A stretch of 37,810 nucleotides of DNA from SbD1 sp049300095 (GTDB lineage Bacteria; Desulfobacterota; Syntrophobacteria; Syntrophobacterales; Syntrophobacteraceae): assembly GCA_049300095.1 (NCBI GenBank), contig JBAQYM010000116.1, positions 1 through 37,810 of the forward strand. Reading direction: 5' to 3'. Shown here piece by piece: positions 32,599 to 37,810 of this stretch (within the stretch, counting starts at the first letter, position 1; every line of letters starts with the position of its first letter). Below the pieces are notes generated by a model. That model was not told the origin of the DNA. It saw only the letters and a list, made by a program, of their open reading frames with translations, and searched no databases. A program made the position numbers and the translations under genes.

Positions 32599-33975
32599 TT
32601 ACAGGATTTTGGCGCATGTAATCGAGCCCGGTAGGGTGGGCACAAGCTTTATCGTGCCCACCGTTTTGCATTCGCCGAACCGATGCCCATCACTGAGGTC
32701 ATACAGTTTCTCCCCACTCAGCTTGCCGTAATAATCACGGATTTCATATTTTGTGAGGTGGGAAGATAGGGCATCCGTGACTCTTTGCAGAGATTTGCCG
32801 TCCTTCTGAACCAGCCAGAGGGACACGTGATCTTGCTCGTCCAGCCGAGCAAAAAGTATGTGCTTTCCATTAGCCAGCCATATTGGCCGTTCTTCACGAT
32901 AACCCCCATCGCCGGTCAGTTGTTGCTGCTCAGACCCATCCGCTCTCATCACCCATATACGGCGCTTGGCCATTCCAGCCAGAGGCCCACTCTCGCCGAT
33001 GAAATCAGACCCGATGTCCGGTCCGGCAACATAGGCAAGGTGAGAGCCATCAGGTGACCATGTGGGAGAAAAAGCTGTAACCTCGGGGGCGGTGAGGATC
33101 TTCTTTTCTTGACTTACCTCATTGATTAAAGCAACTCGCTTGTTGGTCCATGTTAACCTGTCAGAACCCTCGGAGACAGCGAGCATCTTAGAGTCGGGCG
33201 AGAACGACAGGAAATCAGGATACAGCAGCGACACAACCCCGACGTCATTCTGCTTTTTATCAAAATCAAGGGAAAAGAGAGGACATCCATCAGCCATTAT
33301 GGAAACAGACATAATCTCGCACTGCCACAGGTAAATTCGTGAGCCGATCCAGGCAGCCAGGGCAGTATTGCCGGGAGCGCCTTCCTCATCCGGGGGAGGG
33401 TAAGCTATTATTTCTTCGGAGTTGCCCCCCTCTATGTTGACCTTCCTGATCGAATTTCTCCATGGCCACTCCCCCTCGGCCACGTCCCTTTTTTCCGTAT
33501 ATTCGTAGCAAATCCACTTTCCGTCTGGATTCCACAGAAACTCACGGACACCTGTGTTCTCTTGAGGGGGACTCGGAACAATTTGGCAGGAGTCCCCCTG
33601 CCCAGCCACCAAAATTCTCAGATCTCCTCTCGCGCCAAATGCGAGGAGATCGGAACCCGGAGCCCATTTGTAATGCGTTACTTTATCAGGATCGACGAGA
33701 AGAGCTGATTGTCCATCAGATTTTATGATCCAGAGCCGGTGATCGTCCTTGCGAAAGGCCAACCATTTGCCGGATGGGGAAATCTGTGGAGTGGAGTTGA
33801 GGCCATCGTGCGTGAGACGGAGGGCCTGTCCTCTTGGCAAAACCTTTATATAGATGTCGCCGGACTGGACATAAGCTAGGAGTCCTAAATCGAGCGGCCG
33901 GAAAATGGTGGCAAGAATGCCGCCGGAGGCAAGCACAATCAGTATGAATGCATAAAATATGGATTTTCGTGTCAC
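32599..33975 (-). CDS. Exported TolB/WD40-like beta-propeller protein
   Basis: A 458-residue protein with an N-terminal signal anchor (about 5-25) followed by repeated blades of TolB/PD40 type: ALRLTHDGLNSTPQISPSGKW, WIIKSDGQ, FSPTWSPDGSHLAYV, IWVMRADGSEQQQLTGDGG. It probably sits in the periplasm; partner unknown. The start is GTG at 33975 with no strong ribosome site. The last residues (about VGTIKLVPT) are encoded by a GTGGGCAC...GTGCCCAC palindromic repeat, so the natural C-terminus may have been replaced. Confidence 0.82.
   Translation of the reverse strand: MTRKSIFYAFILIVLASGGILATIFRPLDLGLLAYVQSGDIYIKVLPRGQALRLTHDGLNSTPQISPSGKWLAFRKDDHRLWIIKSDGQSALLVDPDKVTHYKWAPGSDLLAFGARGDLRILVAGQGDSCQIVPSPPQENTGVREFLWNPDGKWICYEYTEKRDVAEGEWPWRNSIRKVNIEGGNSEEIIAYPPPDEEGAPGNTALAAWIGSRIYLWQCEIMSVSIMADGCPLFSLDFDKKQNDVGVVSLLYPDFLSFSPDSKMLAVSEGSDRLTWTNKRVALINEVSQEKKILTAPEVTAFSPTWSPDGSHLAYVAGPDIGSDFIGESGPLAGMAKRRIWVMRADGSEQQQLTGDGGYREERPIWLANGKHILFARLDEQDHVSLWLVQKDGKSLQRVTDALSSHLTKYEIRDYYGKLSGEKLYDLSDGHRFGECKTVGTIKLVPTLPGSITCAKIL
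32636..32661. repeat. GTGGGCAC palindrome inside the propeller gene 3' end
   Basis: GTGGGCAC (32636-32643) and GTGCCCAC (32654-32661) with a 10-nt loop, flanked by GTAG on the left. The same unit occurs at 17506-17529, there intergenic. Here it lies within the last 25 codons of the propeller gene. Confidence 0.85.
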
Positions 33976-34091
33976 GGCTGCTTTTTCATCGAGGAAGACG
34001 CATCGGAATCATTCCTGAGATTTCCATTGCGTGAAAATGTAGGGTTTCGCTGTCGCTTAATACAACGGTAGTCAATCCCCAAATGCCTCAA
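33976..34091. repeat. Intergenic with a divergent GTTGGGTT-family copy
   Basis: 34039-34068 reads TGTAGGGTTTCGCTGTCGCT and onward, a diverged copy of the repeat at 4514-4548 and 6722-6754. Nothing else is seen between the propeller start and the kinase-like gene end. Confidence 0.7.
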
Positions 34092-34895
34092 TCAATGTCT
34101 GTACCGCAGTTCGCTCGTGACCGGCACGGGTCCTGCCAGGGCCTTGGCCTCGTGGAGGACCATGTCGCGCTCGCGCGGAAGGTGGACAACTCCCCGCAGG
34201 TGTAGGCTCCCCCCGGTGTGCTCCACCTCCAGAGTCGGCATGAAAAAGGGCAGGGCAGTGAGGACGCGGGATTTTATCCTTGCGGCCAGGGCCTTCATCC
34301 GGAGCGCCTCGACGGAGTTCTCGTCGCGCAGCAGGTCTTTCTTCAGCATTTCCTCGCGAACGGCCGCGGTGATATCCTCCACGGACATCTGCCCTGAATT
34401 GAAAACCATGTCATAATCGGTGGGATCTTTTCCGTCCCTTTCGTAGACGGTATAGAGGAACCCGGCCCTCTCGCGGTCGGTCTTTTCGATGAGCCACCGG
34501 GCAGAGTCGCGGTCGACGGCCTCGCGTTCGGCGAAGCGCGCGACCCGGGCTTCGAGTGGGGCCGTGACGCGTATGCTGAGGGCGAACGGGGTGTCGCGGA
34601 GCAGGTAGTTGCCGCCCCGGCCGATGATGGTCACCCGGTCTTCGCAGGCTTCATCCAGTATGGTGCTCTGGACGAGGGCGGTGAACCCGCGATAGGACCA
34701 GTCGTATTTTTCCCATAGCCTCGGGGGGTGTTCGTCGAAATCCTGGGCCCATTTTTCCCACCTGTGGCCGGCGGATTTGATTCTTTCCAGGATCGCCTCG
34801 TGGTCGAGATATCTGTATCCGGGATCTTTTTCAAGCGCCCATGCAACTTCTCGGCCTCCGCTGCCGAGGTCTCTTGAAACGGTCACAACCGCCAT
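34092..34895 (-). CDS. Cytidylate kinase-like protein with BON-like C-terminal domain
   Basis: A 267-residue protein. VTVSRDLGSGGREVAWAL at the start is the cytidylate-kinase-like P-loop variant (SRxxGSGG), and IIGRGGNYLL plus RVTAPLEARVARFAERE fit the family. From about residue 205 a separate small domain (LEVEHTGGSLHLRGVVHLPRE, LAGPVPVTSELRY) looks like a BON domain, which often acts at membranes. The substrate is unlikely to be CMP itself and is unknown. Its ATG at 34895 lies two nt after the terC stop, so the genes are cotranscribed. Confidence 0.85.
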   Translation of the reverse strand: MAVVTVSRDLGSGGREVAWALEKDPGYRYLDHEAILERIKSAGHRWEKWAQDFDEHPPRLWEKYDWSYRGFTALVQSTILDEACEDRVTIIGRGGNYLLRDTPFALSIRVTAPLEARVARFAEREAVDRDSARWLIEKTDRERAGFLYTVYERDGKDPTDYDMVFNSGQMSVEDITAAVREEMLKKDLLRDENSVEALRMKALAARIKSRVLTALPFFMPTLEVEHTGGSLHLRGVVHLPRERDMVLHEAKALAGPVPVTSELRYRH

Positions 34896-34897
34896 GC

Positions 34898-35653
34898 TTA
34901 CTCCTCCTCCTCTTTAGTTTCCGGGCCGGTTTGGATTTTGTCTTCGGCGCTGTTTCGGGCGGCCCGTATGATTCGCCACAGGAGAATCTTCCCGAGCACG
35001 ACCACGCCCACAGCGAAAAAGGCCTCGACACTATAGCGCACGAGCGCCGAGGGTTCGAGCAGTTTTACGACGCTGGGGTCCGTCATGATCATTTCTCCTC
35101 CGACTCTTCCAAGCACCGCGGCCCCGATGTAAATTATAATGGGGTGCTTGTCCATGAGCATCGAGAGAAGCCCGCTGGTAAAGATAATGAGCGGGATGGA
35201 AAGGCCCAGTCCGAACAGGAGCAGAAAGAGGTTGCCGTGGGATGCTCCGCCCACCGCCAGCATGTTGTCGACGGACATGGTGATGTCCGCGATCATTATT
35301 ATCTTAATGGCCTGGTAAACGGTCGTTGCTTCCCGTTCCCGCTCTTCGCCCGGGGCCCCTTCCACGAAGAGTTTGACGGCGATCCACAGGATCAGGACGC
35401 CGCCGGCCAGTTTGAGGTATGGGACCTGGAGCAGTTGCGCTATGAAAAAGGTGAGCACGACCCGGAGCAAAACGGCGGCCCCGGCGCCGAAGATGATCCC
35501 CTTTTCCCGCCGGTCCGCGGGAAGCGACCTGACCGCCATGGCGATTATCACCGCGTTGTCTCCGGCAAGGATCAGGTCGATGATTACTATACTCAGGAGC
35601 CCGGACAAAAAGGCCCATGTGAAATCGATTGCTCCAAACACTCCAAGATCCAA
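34898..35653 (-). CDS. TerC-family integral membrane protein
   Basis: A 251-residue membrane protein with about seven hydrophobic helices and the two acidic TerC signatures: ILAGDNAVIIAMAV with Asp32/Asn33 and ITMSVDNMLAVGG with Asp129/Asn130. TerC proteins move metal ions, Mn2+ export being known for some, and tellurite resistance is the historic name. The start is TTG at 35653, six nt after GAGGAG. A yybP-ykoY-type Mn riboswitch was looked for in 35654-35803 and not recognised. It leads a unit with the kinase-like gene, which might modify or sense its function. Confidence 0.9.
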   Translation of the reverse strand: MDLGVFGAIDFTWAFLSGLLSIVIIDLILAGDNAVIIAMAVRSLPADRREKGIIFGAGAAVLLRVVLTFFIAQLLQVPYLKLAGGVLILWIAVKLFVEGAPGEEREREATTVYQAIKIIMIADITMSVDNMLAVGGASHGNLFLLLFGLGLSIPLIIFTSGLLSMLMDKHPIIIYIGAAVLGRVGGEMIMTDPSVVKLLEPSALVRYSVEAFFAVGVVVLGKILLWRIIRAARNSAEDKIQTGPETKEEEE

Positions 35654-35710
35654 CCGGCGCTCCTCGTCAGTATTCCGGCCCGAAACTCACGGGCGGGGAT
35701 TAAAGGAAAG

Positions 35711-35739
35711 TTCTATCATTGTCGGAAAGGGTGTATAAT
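35711..35739 (+). promoter_or_regulatory. Candidate promoter for the basic-protein/GNAT/M20 unit
   Basis: A perfect TATAAT at 35734-35739 with TTCTAT 17 nt upstream, a poor -35. The leader to ATG 35804 is about 60 nt. The interval 35654-35803 is the only divergent promoter space for both flanking units. Confidence 0.5.
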
Positions 35740-35803
35740 TCAGCGCTCATAGTGGGAGCAGTGTATATTTTAAGAGTCTTTTTATAAAAAGGGAGTAAGG
35801 GAG

Positions 35804-35962
35804 ATGGCCCGAAGCGGACGGTTCGGCAAGTACGGGGACCTGAAGCGCAAAGAGCTGATCAGGTCAGCGAGGGTGTCGCGCTCGGGGCCGGCTAAAATGT
35901 CACTCGCCGCAGCGGGAGCGGTGCGGGAGGACCGCTTCGGGAAAAGGCGCAAAAAGAAGTAA
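35804..35962 (+). CDS. Very basic 52-residue protein of unknown family
   Basis: This short frame has ATG 35804 just after AAGGGAG and ends TAA at 35960-35962. The product has 18 Lys/Arg and 4 Asp/Glu in 52 residues, with a core GRFGKYGDLKRKELIRSARV and a final FGKRRKKK. RFGK occurs twice, early and late. Its stop lies 7 nt before the acetyltransferase ATG, and the AAGGA of that gene overlaps its stop. I do not recognise a family. Basic, coupled small proteins of this sort often bind nucleic acid or ribosomes; that is a guess. The ribosome site and tight spacing are the support. Confidence 0.65.
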   Translation: MARSGRFGKYGDLKRKELIRSARVSRSGPAKMSLAAAGAVREDRFGKRRKKK

Positions 35963-35969
35963 GGATTTT

Positions 35970-36527
35970 ATGGACCCCGACAGTTACGATCAAAAAAGAA
36001 AAAAGGCAAATGTGGTCGTTCGTCAGATGGAAATTGACGATATCGCAACGGTTTTTCACCTCGGAGAAAGGCTTTTTACCGCCAAGAGCGCCCCGAATCT
36101 CTTCCGGACCTGGGATGAATACGAAGTAATCAACTTTTTTCAAAACGATTCCGAGTATTGCCTGGTTGCCGAAACCGACGACGACCTGGGGCTTGTGGTG
36201 GGTTTTGTGCTCGGCACGACCGTCACCAAGAGCCACTCGGCCTGGAAATACGGCTATCTCGTATGGCTCGGGGTTGACCCGGCATTTCATGAATCGGGAA
36301 TTGCCTCGAAGCTTTTCAACCGGTTCCGCGACCTGATGCTCGAAGAAGGGGTAAGGATGCTCCTGGTGGATTCCGAGGCCGACAATCTGCCGGCCCTGCA
36401 TTTTTTTCGCAGGATGGGTTTCGGGCATCCCCAGGAACACATCTATCTCGCCCTCAACCTCGATCCGCACAGGCAGGCGAAGGAGAAAAAAAACGGCAAA
36501 CGGAACAGGTCTGAAAACGGAGACTGA
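35970..36527 (+). CDS. GNAT-family N-acetyltransferase
   Basis: A 185-residue acetyl-CoA-dependent acetyltransferase. VVVRQMEIDDIATVFHLGERLF starts the fold, VVGFVLGTTVTK and VWLGVDPAFHESGIASKLFNRF give the beta4 strand and the acetyl-CoA-binding loop, and DSEADNLPALHFFRRMGF the RimI-like end. The last 20 residues are Lys/Arg-rich (AKEKKNGKRNR). Substrate unknown; RimI-type protein N-terminal acetylation is possible. The ATG at 35970 is just after AAGGA, at the basic-protein stop, and the M20 gene follows 4 nt later. These three form one unit. Confidence 0.88.
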   Translation: MDPDSYDQKRKKANVVVRQMEIDDIATVFHLGERLFTAKSAPNLFRTWDEYEVINFFQNDSEYCLVAETDDDLGLVVGFVLGTTVTKSHSAWKYGYLVWLGVDPAFHESGIASKLFNRFRDLMLEEGVRMLLVDSEADNLPALHFFRRMGFGHPQEHIYLALNLDPHRQAKEKKNGKRNRSENGD

Positions 36528-36531
36528 AAGC

Positions 36532-37632
36532 ATGCTCCCCGCCGAACATCCCGAGAAGCTTCGGAATCTTCTGCGGAACCTCATCAACATCTACAGCCCG
36601 ACCGGCAAGGAGCAGGAGATCGTCGGTTTTCTGCACGGATATCTCAAAAGTGCCGGTCTGCCGGTCGAGCTGCAAAAAATTGACGGCGGCCGCGCCAACC
36701 TCATCGTCATTCCGCCCAAGACCGAGATGACGGCCGTGCTGGTGGGCCATCTCGATACCGTTGCCGCATACGACCTGGAGGAATTCGGCTGCCGCGAGGA
36801 CCAGGACGTTATCGAGGGACTGGGGGCGGCGGACATGAAGGGGGGGTGCGCGGCGCTCATCGAGGCCTACATCGCCGTGTCGAGAGTGAAACAATGCCGC
36901 CCTCCCGTCGCCCTGGCGCTGGTTGCCGGCGAAGAAGAAGACGGAGACGGCGCGCGGATGCTCGTCAAGCACTACCATTTTCCGTGGGCGCTCATCGCCG
37001 AGCCGACCGACATGCGCCCCTGCTTCCGCCACTTCGGCTATTTCGAAATCCAGATTACCACCACCGGAAAAAGGATGCACGCATCCCTGGCAAACCCCGG
37101 CCAGGGTCCCGTCGAGGCCATGCTGCGCCTGATTCTTCGCATATCGCGCCACATTGCCGAAAAACGGCCCGACCTTGTCTACAACATAAGGGACCTGTCG
37201 AGTTCTCGATCCGGATTTGCCGTTCCCGAAAGGTGCGACGCCTGGCTGGACATCCACCTGCCCCCGTCGGCGCCGCTCGGAGAGATCATCATGGAGATCG
37301 AAGAGATCCTGGTGAATGGAAGGCGGGAAAGTCCCGATTTCAACGGCGCCCTGTCGTTCAGCAACGTGCACGCGGGATATGAACTGCCCGAAAAAGGCCG
37401 GTTTGCGGAAGTGCTCAAGCGGGTCTACGCGGAGCGGCGACTGCCCTGGGAGCCGCAGGATTTCCGGAGCCATTCCGATGCGAACCTGCTGTGGGCCGCC
37501 GGAACAAAGCCGATCATCCTGGGACCGGGCAGCCTGGAGCAGGCCCACTCACCCGATGAGTCCGTCTCGTTCGAGCAGGTCCTGCTGGCCTCGAAAGTCT
37601 ACCACGATCTCATCGCCTCGCTGTGCGACTAA
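36532..37632 (+). CDS. M20-family metallopeptidase (ArgE/DapE/CPG2 type)
   Basis: A 366-residue two-domain zinc hydrolase. VLVGHLDTVA gives His73 and Asp75; GAADMKGGCAALIEA gives the bridging Asp101; VAGEEEDGDGA carries the catalytic Glu (about 134-135), AEPTD the metal Glu157 and the AHSPDESVS motif the last His. GKRMHASLANPGQGPVEAM is the dimerisation-domain motif of M20 proteins. It should deacylate or cleave a small peptide or N-acylated amino acid; the exact substrate is not readable. It starts 4 nt after the GNAT stop, so an acetylate/deacylate relationship is a fair but unproved idea. Confidence 0.9.
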   Translation: MLPAEHPEKLRNLLRNLINIYSPTGKEQEIVGFLHGYLKSAGLPVELQKIDGGRANLIVIPPKTEMTAVLVGHLDTVAAYDLEEFGCREDQDVIEGLGAADMKGGCAALIEAYIAVSRVKQCRPPVALALVAGEEEDGDGARMLVKHYHFPWALIAEPTDMRPCFRHFGYFEIQITTTGKRMHASLANPGQGPVEAMLRLILRISRHIAEKRPDLVYNIRDLSSSRSGFAVPERCDAWLDIHLPPSAPLGEIIMEIEEILVNGRRESPDFNGALSFSNVHAGYELPEKGRFAEVLKRVYAERRLPWEPQDFRSHSDANLLWAAGTKPIILGPGSLEQAHSPDESVSFEQVLLASKVYHDLIASLCD

Positions 37633-37810
37633 GTACGCGGTTACATCATTACAGGGACGTATCGAATGCATGGGCCTGACGCAAAGGAACGGGCTATACT
37701 ATCGTCATTCCCTGTTTGAGTGTCTCTGGGCGGGAATCCAGTTCGTAGTTCGTAGCAACTGTGGAGCGCCCCGCGCAACCCATCACGCACTCTGAGGCGA
37801 TGGGTTGCGC
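37633..37810. repeat. Right edge with a 12-bp inverted repeat
   Basis: GCGCAACCCATC (37773-37784) and GATGGGTTGCGC (37799-37810) are a perfect inverted pair at the window edge and belong to the same GGGTTGCG-type family as the left-hand repeats. No gene is seen after the M20 stop. Confidence 0.8.

Noticed and set aside
35654..35803. yybP-ykoY manganese riboswitch before terC
   Set aside because: The leader is short and no conserved stem pattern could be recognised; only a possible promoter is there.

Overview
The window looks like chromosomal DNA of a high-GC, Gram-negative, anaerobe-type bacterium. A Desulfobacterota (former Deltaproteobacteria) or nearby uncultured lineage is my best guess. 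The reasons are a periplasmic nine-haem cytochrome c, an FmdB zinc ribbon, a DUF3842 gene beside cobalamin genes, a PBP-activator-like lipoprotein beside dnaK, and very many palindromic intergenic repeats of the kind common in those genomes. This is inference from gene content; there is no rRNA or tRNA gene in the window to settle it.

Layout. 207-2261 (minus) is a cobalamin nucleotide-loop assembly operon (DUF3842, cobU, cobS) behind a small unknown gene. 2481-4434 (plus) is an NAD salvage pair, nicotinamidase and nicotinate phosphoribosyltransferase. 4680-6605 (minus) holds a KASIII (FabH-type) enzyme and an atypical short-chain dehydrogenase. 6781-8990 (minus) holds DUF1015 overlapping a TrmN6-type methyltransferase that carries an in-frame tandem palindrome array and seems to start at CTG. 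9258-11012 (minus) is the multihaem cytochrome with a decapeptide-repeat tail. 11491-13900 (minus) is DUF434 plus a fatty-acyl-CoA ligase. 14322-17090 (minus) is a glycoside hydrolase-GT2 fusion flanked by about 200-bp direct repeats. 17779-19749 (plus) is an oppD/oppF-like ATPase pair without permeases. 20115-21831 (plus) is an amidohydrolase and an EamA transporter.

22268-26170 is the heat-shock operon hrcA-grpE-dnaK, with a clear promoter, a CIRCE operator and a terminator, but no dnaJ. It is followed by an LpoA-like lipoprotein (26237-28177), an FmdB zinc ribbon behind a consensus promoter (28313-28597) and cobO (29003-29530). 29600-34000 looks like an accessory stretch: a vapBC-type toxin-antitoxin pair, an acyltransferase of the penicillin acyltransferase (C45) type with an AraC-type regulator, and an exported beta-propeller protein. 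The right end has a cytidylate-kinase-like protein with TerC (minus), then a tight plus-strand unit of a 52-residue very basic protein, a GNAT acetyltransferase and an M20 peptidase.

The least ordinary signals are the repeat-invaded, CTG-started methyltransferase, the basic micro-protein coupled to an acetyltransferase, the GH-GT2 fusion between direct repeats, and several dispersed repeat families that reach into coding sequence. I did not find a CRISPR array, prophage, transposase or recognisable new defence system.
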